Below are positions 37,785 through 48,021 of a DNA stretch of 64,000 bases, one piece after another; positions within the stretch are counted from its first letter, which is position 1, and each line of letters begins with the position of its first letter. Position numbers and translations under genes: made by a program. Below the pieces are notes generated by a model, which searched no databases, was not told the origin of the DNA, and was given only the letters and a program-made list of their open reading frames with translations. This DNA comes from Desulfobacterales bacterium. GTDB taxonomy: Bacteria; Desulfobacterota; Desulfobacteria; Desulfobacterales; UBA2156. The DNA lies in NCBI GenBank assembly GCA_011049715.1, contig DRHF01000189.1, positions 1-64,000 on the forward strand. Direction: 5' to 3'.

Positions 37785-39320
37785 GTGCATCAATTGGAAA
37801 ATGGTACCCGAATAACAAATCGAACGTTGCCCAATGAATCTACAGTGAAAGTTCTGCTGATCTACCCGAAATTTCCAGACACCTTCTGGAGCTATAAGTA
37901 TGCATTGAAATTCATTCGGAAAAAAGCTGCACTTCCCCCGCTGGGTCTGGTCACCGTGGGAGCGATGCTCCCCGAACAGTGGTCCAAGCGGTTGATTGAT
38001 CTGAACGTAACCCGGCTGACTGAAAAAGATTTGGCCTGGGCAGATTATGCCATTGTCAGCGCCATGGTGGTGCAAAGAACATCCTCCCAGGAAGTCATTT
38101 CCACGTGTAAGAAAGCCGGGTTGAAGGTTATCGCAGGTGGCCCCCTATTTACCAGTGAATATAGCCAGTTTGAAGAGGTGGATCATTTCGTGCTGAATGA
38201 AGCTGAATTGACCCTCCCGCCCTTTTTAAGTGATCTGGAACAAGGATGTGCCAGGCGTTTCTACCAGACATCTGAATTGCCCGACATGGAGAAGACCCCA
38301 CCTCCCCTGTGGGGACTGATCGATATGAAAAGATATGCATCCATGAGTATCCAGTTTTCGAGAGGCTGTCCGTTTAACTGCGAATTCTGTAATGTGACGG
38401 CGCTTTTCGGGCATAGGTCACGGATCAAAAAAGTGGAGCAGATAATCGAAGAGCTCGATATTCTCTATGACCTGGGATGGCGTGGCCAGGTCTTTTTTGT
38501 AGACGACAATTTCATCGGCAACAAAAAATATTTAAAAACCCAGCTCCTGCCCGCATTAATCGAATGGCAGAAAGGCAAAAAGGGGATCCCGTTCAACACC
38601 GAAGCTTCCATAAATTTGGCGGATGACGAGCCGTTGATGGAGATGATGTTCGAGGCTGGGTTTGATGCCGTCTTTATTGGAATCGAAACGCCTGACGAAA
38701 AAGGCCTGATGGAATGCAATAAAAAACAGAACAAAAATCGTGACATGGTCGATAGCGTAAAATGCATCCAGAGGACCGGTTTAGAGGTTCAGGGCGGTTT
38801 TATCGTGGGATTCGACAGTGACACTCCATCCATATTCCAGCGGCAGATTGATTTTATCCAAAAGAGTGGTATCGTGACGGCCATGGTCGGCTTGCTTCAG
38901 GCGCCTCCGGGCACACGGCTTTATGAACGTCTTAAAAAAGAGGGTCGTTTGCTCGGCCAGATGTCGGGTGATACTGACGGTACGACAAACATCATCACTC
39001 AAATGGACCTTCAAGCGCTGCACGAGGGGTATCGGAACATCATTCGTTACATCTATTCCCCTCGGCACTATTATCAACGGGTTAAGGTTTTTTTGCGAGA
39101 GTATAAAGCGCCAAGGTTTGAAGCATCGATGGATTTTCAGCGATTCATGGCTTTTTTTCGTTCCGGGATCCGTCTCGGCATTTTTGGAAAGGAACGGTTT
39201 CAGTATTGGCGGCTTTTGTTGTGGACGCTTTTTCGACGCCCGGCGTTCCTCTCACTCGCAGTCACATTTGCGATTCACGGTCATCATTTTCGAAAAATCT
39301 GTAAATTATACCTCAGTTAG
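37785..39320 (+). CDS. B12-binding-domain radical SAM protein
   Basis: SRGCPFNCEFCNVTALFGHRSRIK, FFVDDNFIGNKKYLK, FIGIETPDEKGLMECNKKQN. Confidence 0.9.
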   Translation: MHQLENGTRITNRTLPNESTVKVLLIYPKFPDTFWSYKYALKFIRKKAALPPLGLVTVGAMLPEQWSKRLIDLNVTRLTEKDLAWADYAIVSAMVVQRTSSQEVISTCKKAGLKVIAGGPLFTSEYSQFEEVDHFVLNEAELTLPPFLSDLEQGCARRFYQTSELPDMEKTPPPLWGLIDMKRYASMSIQFSRGCPFNCEFCNVTALFGHRSRIKKVEQIIEELDILYDLGWRGQVFFVDDNFIGNKKYLKTQLLPALIEWQKGKKGIPFNTEASINLADDEPLMEMMFEAGFDAVFIGIETPDEKGLMECNKKQNKNRDMVDSVKCIQRTGLEVQGGFIVGFDSDTPSIFQRQIDFIQKSGIVTAMVGLLQAPPGTRLYERLKKEGRLLGQMSGDTDGTTNIITQMDLQALHEGYRNIIRYIYSPRHYYQRVKVFLREYKAPRFEASMDFQRFMAFFRSGIRLGIFGKERFQYWRLLLWTLFRRPAFLSLAVTFAIHGHHFRKICKLYLS

Positions 39321-39418
39321 TTTCTAGGTTATACAGCTCCATGGCTGGCACAGTGCGCAAAGGAAAAATAAAGAAAAGATCTTGGCGTCTTTGCGCCTTA
39401 GCGAGAGATTTTATTTGG

Positions 39419-39509
39419 CTCAAGTTTCACGCCCCCAATTGACCGGCGCTTCACATTCGCCCCACGCCGAATGCCGGGTCATGGTAAAATCAGAGGTGCG
39501 AAACTTGAG
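39419..39509. mobile_element. MITE-like element sharing terminal repeats (91 bp, divergent interior)
   Basis: CTCAAGTTTCACGCC...GAGGTGCGAAACTTGAG. Confidence 0.65.
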
Positions 39510-39577
39510 TGTTAATTGTCCAGCAGGTTTTTCATCAACGATTTACATGCTCAACGCCCGGGGCCGAACAATGGCGC

Positions 39578-40078
39578 CTAGTTGCTTCTTCCGATCTCTC
39601 TTTCTGAAGGGCCATAATAGTAGTGCGGTGGTTGCGGTAAATCATAGGCAAAGAGCGTCTTCTCATCAACGACTTTAAAGACCGCATGATACCATCCGGT
39701 AAACAGATATCCATATAGCTGACCATCAGGCCCATGGATGCTTCTCAGGGCAGGCGCATTGCCCGGATATTCATAGATCATGATCCAACTCACAACCTCC
39801 GATACCCTTTCACGGCCCTCTATCTTGATCCATCGACGACTTGGAGAAAGGGTTTTGGTGTCATTTTTCGGATCAAACATAATGCCGGACGAATTGTTCT
39901 CCGCATATCCTGAATAGTAAATATGATAGTTATTCGAATTCGCTATCAGATCTTCAATGCTTATATTTTCTCCGGATTCGGAATGATATCTAAGTGTTCC
40001 ATAACTCGAACATCCGGTGAGCAAAATTATCGATAAAAAGCCGATCAAGGCTAAATATTTGTGTTTTTTCATATCCAT
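39578..40078 (-). CDS. Putative lipoprotein of unknown function
   Basis: MDMKKHKYLALIGFLSIILLTGCSSYG lipobox. Confidence 0.65.
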   Translation of the reverse strand: MDMKKHKYLALIGFLSIILLTGCSSYGTLRYHSESGENISIEDLIANSNNYHIYYSGYAENNSSGIMFDPKNDTKTLSPSRRWIKIEGRERVSEVVSWIMIYEYPGNAPALRSIHGPDGQLYGYLFTGWYHAVFKVVDEKTLFAYDLPQPPHYYYGPSEREIGRSN

Positions 40079-40238
40079 GGTGATTCTCCTCTCATGGGTT
40101 TATTGAGAGTGGTCCACCCTCATCACACCAAAAGATAATCACTCGCCCCCTTTTTGCAAATGATCTCCCTATTCGCAGTAATTTTGTGGGTCGCTCCATC
40201 AAGGGGGGGGCTCTCACTCGATCCCGAGAGTTAATTTA

Positions 40239-40267
40239 TTGACAATCGATCTAAATTTTTCTAAACT
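40239..40267 (+). promoter_or_regulatory. Sigma70-type promoter for the REC-MBL gene
   Basis: TTGACA-N17-TAAACT. Confidence 0.45.
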
Positions 40268-40311
40268 AATCTGACAGTTAAAACAAAAAGCCGACTTGTT
40301 TGGAGTGCTTC

Positions 40312-41541
40312 ATGGGAAAAAAATATCGATTTTTTTTGGTTGATGATGACCCAAACATCATAGAGCTGTTTTCCACCGTGCTAAAAACAGACGGCCACAC
40401 GGTGTTCCGAAACACCTCTAGTGTGGCGGCCCTGCCGCAAATTATTGAAAAAAAACCCGATTGTGTCCTTCTCGACATTATGATGCCCGAAATCGATGGT
40501 TTTGAGCTTTGCAAACGGTTAAAGGTGGAACAATCCCTGGATCAAATGAAAATTGTCATGATTTCCGGGAAAACTTACGAGTATGATCGCCAGCATGCGT
40601 TGGCACTGGGAGCCGATGATTTTATCACCAAACCGGTGGAGGTGGCAAAATTATTGGGCCGGCTAGAAAGAATCATCGACGACTGGATCGAACTGAATTA
40701 TTGGGGTGTCCGGGGCACCATACCGGTTCCCGGTGAAAAAACGCTGAAATACGGCGGAAATACGTCTTGTATCAGCCTTGAGTTTACCCGGGGCAATTTT
40801 TTCATTTTTGACGCAGGGACAGGAATTATGCTCCTATCCGAGCATCTCATGGCCAGGGAGCGCTCAAGGATAGAAGCAAAGATTTTTATTTCCCACCCTC
40901 ACTGGGATCACATAAACGCTTTGCCATTTTTTACGCCCCTTTATATGCAGGGCAATGAATTTGAGATTTGTGGCCCGTCCCAAAACGAAGTCAAAATGCG
41001 CGAACTGATCTCAGCACAAATGGATGGCATGTTTTTCCCCATTCGAATAAGAGAGTTGGGTTCGAGGACCTATTTTCATGATCTGACGGAAGAACAGTTT
41101 GAAATCGACGGGATAAAAGTACAGACCATGCTCCTCAACCATCCCGGCCACTGCCTGGGGTATCGTGTGACTTATAAGGATCGATCCATCTGTTATGTCA
41201 CTGACAATGAAATCTACCCAAAATCAAGCCGGTTCTTCAACGAAAACTACAATGGCAAATTAAAAAAGTTCGTATTGGACGCAGATATCCTGATAACCGA
41301 TTGTACTTACAGTGATAAAGAATATGAAACCAAAATCGGTTGGGGACATTCCTCCATCAGCGAAGTTGCGGGTTTGGCCGAGCGAGCGAGGGTAAAACAT
41401 CTCCACCTGTTCCACCACGATCCTGAACAGACAGATGATGACATCGATTCAAAGTTGGAATCGATGCGCGAAATGCTCGTGAATAGAAAATCTAAAACCG
41501 AGTGCATGGCGCCAAAAGAGAAGCAGCGGTTTTTTGTCTAG
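40312..41541 (+). CDS. Response regulator receiver domain fused to metallo-beta-lactamase-fold hydrolase
   Basis: N-terminal FLVDDDPNIIELFSTVLK...CVLLDIMMPEIDGFEL...DDFITKP; C-terminal VRGTIPVPGEKTLKYGGNTSC, ISHPHWDHINALPFF, HHDPEQTDDDID. Confidence 0.88.
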   Translation: MGKKYRFFLVDDDPNIIELFSTVLKTDGHTVFRNTSSVAALPQIIEKKPDCVLLDIMMPEIDGFELCKRLKVEQSLDQMKIVMISGKTYEYDRQHALALGADDFITKPVEVAKLLGRLERIIDDWIELNYWGVRGTIPVPGEKTLKYGGNTSCISLEFTRGNFFIFDAGTGIMLLSEHLMARERSRIEAKIFISHPHWDHINALPFFTPLYMQGNEFEICGPSQNEVKMRELISAQMDGMFFPIRIRELGSRTYFHDLTEEQFEIDGIKVQTMLLNHPGHCLGYRVTYKDRSICYVTDNEIYPKSSRFFNENYNGKLKKFVLDADILITDCTYSDKEYETKIGWGHSSISEVAGLAERARVKHLHLFHHDPEQTDDDIDSKLESMREMLVNRKSKTECMAPKEKQRFFV

Positions 41542-41551
41542 AAGGTTAGGT

Positions 41552-42097
41552 TCAGGATCGTTCAAACCGCGCGGCAACAATACCAGCTACGAATCCACAA
41601 AGATGGCCCTCCCATGAAATCCAGTAGTATGTGGGCAGTAGACCCCATATTAAACCACCATAGGCAAAAACAGTAATTAAAGAAACGATGAGCGAACTGA
41701 TGCTCTTTTTAAAGATTCCCCTCGAAACCAGGTATCCAAAATATCCAAAAATTAAACCACTTGCCCCTACATGATAGGATGATCTTCCGATTATCCATAA
41801 CCCCAATCCACCGACCAAAATGATGAAGAATGTTACTTCCAGGAATATCCATTTGCCTCGCCAACAGATGAGGCCGCCAAGGATGATGATGGGGCCCGTA
41901 TTCAAAATAAGATGCATTATACCGGTATGAATGAAAGGACTAAGGGGTATGCCCACAAGGCCTTTCACGGTCCTTGGGAGTATGCCCCACCTGATAAGCT
42001 CGTAACCGGTTAAAAAATTAACCGCCTCCACCGCCCAAAGCGTGGCAACGAAATAAATAATTAGTGAAAACGAGTGGTTGGCCCCCTGATCGTTCAA
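41552..42097 (-). CDS. Rhomboid-family intramembrane protease
   Basis: SPFIHTGIMHLILNTGPIIILG, HVGASGLIFGYFGYLV, WEGHLCGFVAGI. Confidence 0.85.
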   Translation of the reverse strand: MNDQGANHSFSLIIYFVATLWAVEAVNFLTGYELIRWGILPRTVKGLVGIPLSPFIHTGIMHLILNTGPIIILGGLICWRGKWIFLEVTFFIILVGGLGLWIIGRSSYHVGASGLIFGYFGYLVSRGIFKKSISSLIVSLITVFAYGGLIWGLLPTYYWISWEGHLCGFVAGIVAARFERS

Positions 42098-42112
42098 TGA
42101 TCTACCCTTCTT

Positions 42113-43306
42113 CTAAACAGAAACATTTAAAGAAAATTGTCTTCCATATTCAAAACATTTTGCCATACTTTCACTATCGGGATTCCACATTACTCTCAAA
42201 CCTTCACCGACAACATCAAATCCGGATCCCTTTAATAACGCATTGATAATCTTGACCGATTCTCCACTCCACCCATAACAACCGAATGCATTCGCTTTTT
42301 TGTTCTTAAATTTTAGCCCCTTTATCATTTCAAGAATACCGGCAACCGAAACCAAGATTCCCCTGTTGATAGTTGGGGACCCGACTAGAATTGCTTTGGA
42401 TTTGAAGACTTCAGTGATAACATCGTTCTTATCTGTTTTCGACAAATTAAATAGCTTTAGGTTGACCTCTGAATCGCTGTTTTGTATTCCCTTGGCAATA
42501 TTTTCGGCCATCACTCGAGTGCCGTTCCACATGGTATCATAAATAATGGTAATTTGGTTTTCCTGATAATTACCAGCCCATTCCAGGTACTGTTCAACGA
42601 TCTTCCCGGGGTTATCCCGCCATATTACCCCGTGACTGGTGCAGATGAAATCCAAGGGGAGATTGAAGCCGAGGACTTCTTTTATCTTTTTAATAACCAT
42701 GGGACTGAAGGGGGTTAGTATATTCGCATAATATTTAATACACTCACTGAACAACTCCGATTGATCAACAAGATCATTGAACATATATTCGGAAGCATAG
42801 TGCTGCCCGAACCCATCATTGCTAAAGAGAATATTATCTTCGGTCAAATAGCAAAACATGCTGTCCGGCCAATGGAGCATCGGGGCTTCAATGAAAATCA
42901 GTTCTTTTGGCCCCAAGCTCAGACGATCGCCGGTTTTCACAACATTAAAATTCCAATCCTGATGATAATGTCCCTTCAATGAATTGACGGCATTTTTCGT
43001 ACAATATATTGGCGTGTCGGGAATATATTGCATTAATTCCGGAAGCGCACCGCTGTGATCGATCTCTGCATGGTTGGCTATCACATAGTCAATTTTCTTA
43101 AGGTCGATTTCCTTGACAAGATTGGTTATAAATTCCTTCGAAAAAGACGCCCAAACCGTATCGATCAAGGCTACTTTTTCCTCTTTAATTAAGTATGGAT
43201 TGTAGGTCGATCCCCGATGGGTAGAATACTCGTCGCCATGGAATTTTCTAATCTCCCAATCGATTTTACCGACCCAGTAAACATTATTTTTGACACATAG
43301 ACTCAT
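42113..43306 (-). CDS. FprA-family A-type flavoprotein (MBL diiron + flavodoxin)
   Basis: NPYLIKEEKVALIDTV, NHAEIDHSGALPEL, GSPTINRGILVSVAGILEMIKGLKFKNKKANAFGCYGWSGESV. Confidence 0.92.
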   Translation of the reverse strand: MSLCVKNNVYWVGKIDWEIRKFHGDEYSTHRGSTYNPYLIKEEKVALIDTVWASFSKEFITNLVKEIDLKKIDYVIANHAEIDHSGALPELMQYIPDTPIYCTKNAVNSLKGHYHQDWNFNVVKTGDRLSLGPKELIFIEAPMLHWPDSMFCYLTEDNILFSNDGFGQHYASEYMFNDLVDQSELFSECIKYYANILTPFSPMVIKKIKEVLGFNLPLDFICTSHGVIWRDNPGKIVEQYLEWAGNYQENQITIIYDTMWNGTRVMAENIAKGIQNSDSEVNLKLFNLSKTDKNDVITEVFKSKAILVGSPTINRGILVSVAGILEMIKGLKFKNKKANAFGCYGWSGESVKIINALLKGSGFDVVGEGLRVMWNPDSESMAKCFEYGRQFSLNVSV

Positions 43307-43395
43307 TTTCCCCTCCTTTGGGCAGAACATTGCTTAATGAATAGCCACCCCATCCAAAATGGCTTTAATTGAAGCAATGATCGGCAGTAAATTAC

Positions 43396-43680
43396 TCAAG
43401 AATCGTAACTTATAATCGCGACATCAGCAGCCTTATCACGGATGGGAATCAAGTCTTGGTAGGTTTCGGAATTATACCAATTTTGTATGGCAGATTGGTC
43501 CGAAAATTTTATGACAACGGCATGATGATAAGGATGCTCGCCGGCAAGGACTGTTGCACGCTTTCCCCGGAAAATGAGTTCTGCTCCAAAGGGGATTAAA
43601 GATTTTTGGACGCCGTCGACATAATTTTTCCACAAAATAGGATCTTTAATTGTAATATGACCTATAAGGTAAGCAGCCAT
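43396..43680 (-). CDS. DUF1330-family protein
   Basis: AAYLIGHITIKDPILWKNYVDGVQKSLIPFGAELIFRGK...VVIKFSDQSAIQNWYNSETYQDLIPIRDKAADVAIISYD. Confidence 0.85.
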   Translation of the reverse strand: MAAYLIGHITIKDPILWKNYVDGVQKSLIPFGAELIFRGKRATVLAGEHPYHHAVVIKFSDQSAIQNWYNSETYQDLIPIRDKAADVAIISYDS

Positions 43681-44167
43681 TTTCCCTCCTTATGATAAAA
43701 TAGTGTATACCCTTTGGAATTTATTACCCCTAATCTGTCTCACAGCCGGCTGACGTACTGCTGCAATCTATCGATGCCCGTCACCATGCGAGGGGCATTT
43801 TTCCTGACAAAGCCCTCTTCTTCCGCAGGGGTCTAAGGCGGGGAAAAGGCCCTTCCAGCCGTTTTAATCTTTAAAGTTAGGCAAAATTCTCAAATGTCAA
43901 GACGCAAACCCATCTACCCTAACTATGGCTATGCATCTATTGTTTTATTGTTCAAAAATTGAACACAAAATCTTTGAATGCCACTTGCCCGGGTTTTGGA
44001 GTTGATGTAAAGTGCTTTTTGTTTTCATTCCTTCTTTATTTTCTAAATAAATCGTCTGCCAATTGGGCTGTCTATAGATATGTTATCGGGTATTCTTTTT
44101 AAAGTCTTTTAAGTATAACTTTATTTTCTTCACTGATAAAGTCATAAAGAATGAAAAATGAGGAAAA

Positions 44168-45703
44168 ATGATCATGAAAGAAATTTCTCTTGGATACGAC
44201 GGTATGACACTGGAGGATCTGGTCGCCATTGCACGACAAGGCGCTTTGGTAAAACTATCAAAAGAGTCAAAAAACCGGATCATGGGCGGCCGGAAACTGA
44301 TCGACCAATGGGTTAAGGAGGAAAAAACAATTTATGGGGTCACCACCGGGTTCGGCGCCTTGAGCGATGTCCGCATTTCCAAAAACGACATCCGTCAGTT
44401 GCAGAAAAATATCTTGATGAGCCATGCGGCGGGTGTCGGTGATATACTTGGCGAAGAGACGGTCCGGGCGACTATCGCCTTAAGAATCAAAGATCTTGCC
44501 AGGGGACATTCGGGGATCCGGCTGGAAACAACCACCTCCTTGGTGGAACTGATCAATCGCGAAATCTACCCGGTTATCCCGGAAAAAGGATCGGTGGGGG
44601 CAAGCGGGGACCTGGCGCCCCTGGCTCACCTCGCCCTTGTTCTGATCGGTCTGGGTGATGCATATTACAAGGGCCAACGCGTCTCCGGCGCAGACGCATT
44701 AAAGCTTTGCGGATTGCGGCCAATCCATCTCGAGGCCGGTGAAGGCCTTGCCCTGGTAAACGGCACACAGGTGATGTCCGCCATCGGCGGGCTGGCAACC
44801 CATGATGCCGAGTGTTTAGCCAAAACCGCCGATATCGCGGCCGCTATCAGTCTTGAGGTGCTGATGGGGAGCCGAACCGAATTCGATCCCAGAATTCAGC
44901 AGGTCAGACCCCATCCAGGACAGGCGGCGGCCGCGGATAACATGAGACGAATCACCTCAAACAGCGAAATCATCACCTCTCACAAAGACTGCTCCCAGGT
45001 TCAGGATGCGTACACCCTGCGGTGTTCACCTCAAGTGCATGGCGCCAGCAAAGATGCCATCGCCTACACCCGGAAGGTGGTGGAAATCGAAATGAACTCC
45101 TCAACCAACAATCCGCTCTTTTTTCAGGATTCCGAAGAGTTTTTGCTTGGCGGAAATTTTCACGGTCAGCCGATTGCGATGGCCCTGGACTTTCTTTGCA
45201 TAGCCGTTTCCGAGCTGGCCAATATTTCCGAGAGGCGAATCGAACGGATGGTCAATCCCCACTTGAGCGGCCTTCCGGCTTTTCTGATCGGTGACGGCGG
45301 TCTCAATTCCGGATTCATGATAGCTCAGTACACTGCTGCTGCCCTGGTTTCAGAAAACAAAATACTTTCTCATCCGGCCTGCGTCGACTCCATTCCGACC
45401 TCCGCCAACAAGGAAGATCATGTATCGATGGGAAACCTTTCGGCCAGAAAATCGAGAGACACCGTTAAAAACACCGAAGAGGTGATTTCCATCGAACTTT
45501 TATGCGGCGCCCAGGCCATGGATCTGTTTACTAACCAAAAACCCGGGGAGGGAACCCTTGCCGCTTATCAAGTGATCCGGGAAGCGGTCACCCACATGGA
45601 AAAGGATCGAATTCTGTCCAACGATATCGCAACAGTAAAGCAACTGATAAAAAGTGGAAAAATCCTCAAGGCGGTGGAAGAGAAGGTCGGAAAACTCCGA
45701 TAA
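44168..45703 (+). CDS. Histidine ammonia-lyase-family (MIO) enzyme
   Basis: YGVTTGFGALSDVRIS, GSVGASGDLAPLAHLALVLIG (MIO ASG), SGLPAFLIGDGGLNSGFMIAQYTAAALVSEN. Confidence 0.9.
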   Translation: MIMKEISLGYDGMTLEDLVAIARQGALVKLSKESKNRIMGGRKLIDQWVKEEKTIYGVTTGFGALSDVRISKNDIRQLQKNILMSHAAGVGDILGEETVRATIALRIKDLARGHSGIRLETTTSLVELINREIYPVIPEKGSVGASGDLAPLAHLALVLIGLGDAYYKGQRVSGADALKLCGLRPIHLEAGEGLALVNGTQVMSAIGGLATHDAECLAKTADIAAAISLEVLMGSRTEFDPRIQQVRPHPGQAAAADNMRRITSNSEIITSHKDCSQVQDAYTLRCSPQVHGASKDAIAYTRKVVEIEMNSSTNNPLFFQDSEEFLLGGNFHGQPIAMALDFLCIAVSELANISERRIERMVNPHLSGLPAFLIGDGGLNSGFMIAQYTAAALVSENKILSHPACVDSIPTSANKEDHVSMGNLSARKSRDTVKNTEEVISIELLCGAQAMDLFTNQKPGEGTLAAYQVIREAVTHMEKDRILSNDIATVKQLIKSGKILKAVEEKVGKLR

Positions 45704-45756
45704 TCTCTATGGTATTAAACCGGTGCGGACAAACGGTGAAACAAAGCGTTTCTCTG

Positions 45757-45784
45757 TTGACACAAGGGAATTTTTGACTATAGT
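45757..45784 (+). promoter_or_regulatory. Candidate sigma70 promoter upstream of the AOR gene
   Basis: TTGACA-N16-TATAGT. Confidence 0.35.
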
Positions 45785-45997
45785 AAGTGGCTTTTACCAA
45801 GAGGCAATTACAAAACGTCTTATGTAGCCCAATCTCTGCGTCAGGCTCAAATTTTAATCCTCAAAATACTCAATGTTTTCCTGTGGTTATTTTTTTGCCT
45901 TCCTTGACCTTGGACAAACTAGAAAGTTTTGAAACTACCCTATACGGACTGTTTTATATACTCATTCATAAATTAAGAAAGAACGGTTTTACAGATT

Positions 45998-47881
45998 ATG
46001 CAGATACTCGGACGAATACTCGATATCGATTTAACAAATAAGAGATGGTGTTTTTCACCCTTCCCCGAAGATTTGATATGGAAGTGTCTGGGTGGACGGG
46101 GCTTTAATGTGTGGTATCTTTTTCATCATCTCTCTCCCACCGTCGATCCGCTGGGACCTGAAAATATTCTTATTTTTTCAGATGGCGTCCTCACCGGAAC
46201 AGCGGCGCCCGCTGCCTCGAGGATGAATATCAACGCCATATCACCTCAGACCGGTCTTTTGGGCAGCTCTAATGTAGGAGGGGATTTTGGCGCTGAACTC
46301 AGGTCATGCAACATCCAGACCCTGATCATTCGGGGGCAATCAATCGAACCGGTATATCTTTGGATCGACGGTGACACCGTGGAAATCAGAGACGCCAGGC
46401 CGCTTTGGGGACTGGATACCTGGGAGACCCAGGATCGGATCAAGGCCTCCAATGGCCATAAAAAGGTAAAAACTCTCGCCATAGGGCCCGGCGCTGAAAA
46501 CGGGGCCCTGTTCGGGTGCATGATGGTCGATCGCGATCACGCCGCCGGCCGAACCGGTATGGGAACGGTAATGGGGTCAAAAAACCTCAAAGCGATCGCG
46601 GTTCAGGCTCAAAAGAAAAAAGGACTTTTTGTTTCGAATCACAAGGCCCACGAAGCGGCCAAGCAATATGTTTTGCAAATAAAAAACTCACCCCATTTTG
46701 AAGCGACTTCCAGATACGGCGGTGCTGGATACGTCCAGTGGGCGAATGAATTGGGAATACTGGCAACCCACAACTACAGGGAAAATCGATTTGATGCAGC
46801 GGCTCAAATCGATGGTAAACACCTTGAAAAAAATATAACCCGGACTCGCGGTTGCTTGCGTTGTCCTGTGCAGTGCAAGGCTGAACTTGAATTCAAAAAT
46901 AAAAGATTTAAAGGCGGTAAAGCGATCCGACCCGAGTTTGAATCGATGTTGTCTTTGGGGTCCAAATGCGGCCTGCGCGATCTGGAAACCCTGGTCTATC
47001 TCGATAATCTCTGTTCCCGCCTCGGGATCGACACCATTTCCACCGGGAATTCAATTGCCTTTGCCATGGATCTATATGATCGGGGCATTCTGACCCTGGT
47101 CGATACCGGCGGTATCGATCTTTCTTGGGGAAACGGAGAAGCGATGGAAACCCTGATTCGCCAGATAGGCTCACGTGAAGGATTCGGCGCAATTCTTTCA
47201 CAGGGCGTCCGGAATGCCGCAAAGGTCATCGGCAGAGGGTCTGAACGGTTTGCGGCGCATGTCAAAGGATTGGAAATGTCGGGGTACCATCCCTACAGCA
47301 TCATGGGAACCGCCCTCGGGTATGCGGTGGCCAGCCGGGGAGCGGATTTTAATGATATTTATGCGACCCTGGAATACAAATGGCTACCGGAAAAAGCGGA
47401 CAGAGAGTTTGGCACACCTGAGGCGGTAAACCTGCAGTCGATCAAGGGAAAAGCCCTTCTGGTCAGACGGGCGATGATTGTTGGCGTTGTTCTGGACAGC
47501 CTCGGCCTTTGCAAGGTGCCGGCGCTATGTCTCATCTGCAAGTTTGACCTTGAATCTGAAGCAGAGCTGGTTTCGGCGTTGACCGGCCAACCAATAAACG
47601 GATCTGAACTCTTTCGGATCGGTGAAAGGATCATCAATCTGGAAAGACTTTTTAATCTTCGACAGGGTGCCGGAAGTAAAGACGATCGACTCCCTGATAT
47701 GTTTTTTGATAAAGAATATAATTCCGGAAGAAAACCGTCAAAGCCCCGAGAATGGATGGAACCGATGAAGCAGGAGTTCTATCATCTCATGGGATGGAAT
47801 GGGGAAGGAGTCCCCACCAGAGGAAAATTGGAAGAACTGAGCCTTTTCCCTTCACCTTGCCCCGCGAAATCTGCTGCCTAA
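45998..47881 (+). CDS. Aldehyde:ferredoxin oxidoreductase family (tungstopterin) protein
   Basis: GRILDIDLTNKRW, LGGRGFNVWYLF, SSNVGGDFGAELR, AAGRTGMGTVMGSKNLKAIAV, CLRCPVQC. Confidence 0.9.
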   Translation: MQILGRILDIDLTNKRWCFSPFPEDLIWKCLGGRGFNVWYLFHHLSPTVDPLGPENILIFSDGVLTGTAAPAASRMNINAISPQTGLLGSSNVGGDFGAELRSCNIQTLIIRGQSIEPVYLWIDGDTVEIRDARPLWGLDTWETQDRIKASNGHKKVKTLAIGPGAENGALFGCMMVDRDHAAGRTGMGTVMGSKNLKAIAVQAQKKKGLFVSNHKAHEAAKQYVLQIKNSPHFEATSRYGGAGYVQWANELGILATHNYRENRFDAAAQIDGKHLEKNITRTRGCLRCPVQCKAELEFKNKRFKGGKAIRPEFESMLSLGSKCGLRDLETLVYLDNLCSRLGIDTISTGNSIAFAMDLYDRGILTLVDTGGIDLSWGNGEAMETLIRQIGSREGFGAILSQGVRNAAKVIGRGSERFAAHVKGLEMSGYHPYSIMGTALGYAVASRGADFNDIYATLEYKWLPEKADREFGTPEAVNLQSIKGKALLVRRAMIVGVVLDSLGLCKVPALCLICKFDLESEAELVSALTGQPINGSELFRIGERIINLERLFNLRQGAGSKDDRLPDMFFDKEYNSGRKPSKPREWMEPMKQEFYHLMGWNGEGVPTRGKLEELSLFPSPCPAKSAA

Positions 47882-48021
47882 AAAAGCGACCGAACACAAT
47901 CTTTAAACACAAATGTGGAACGTCATCTAAAAATTCGGTCGAATCATTGGGATTCAAGGGGTCGGGGGTTCGAGAGAATAGAAAAAGAACCACGAAAATT
48001 AAATTAAGGAAGTCCACGATC

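Noticed and set aside
47752-48021. N-terminal extension of MttB paralog 2 in the ORF track
   Set aside because: Overlaps the AOR gene in another frame; a good SD and typical MttB start exist at 48022
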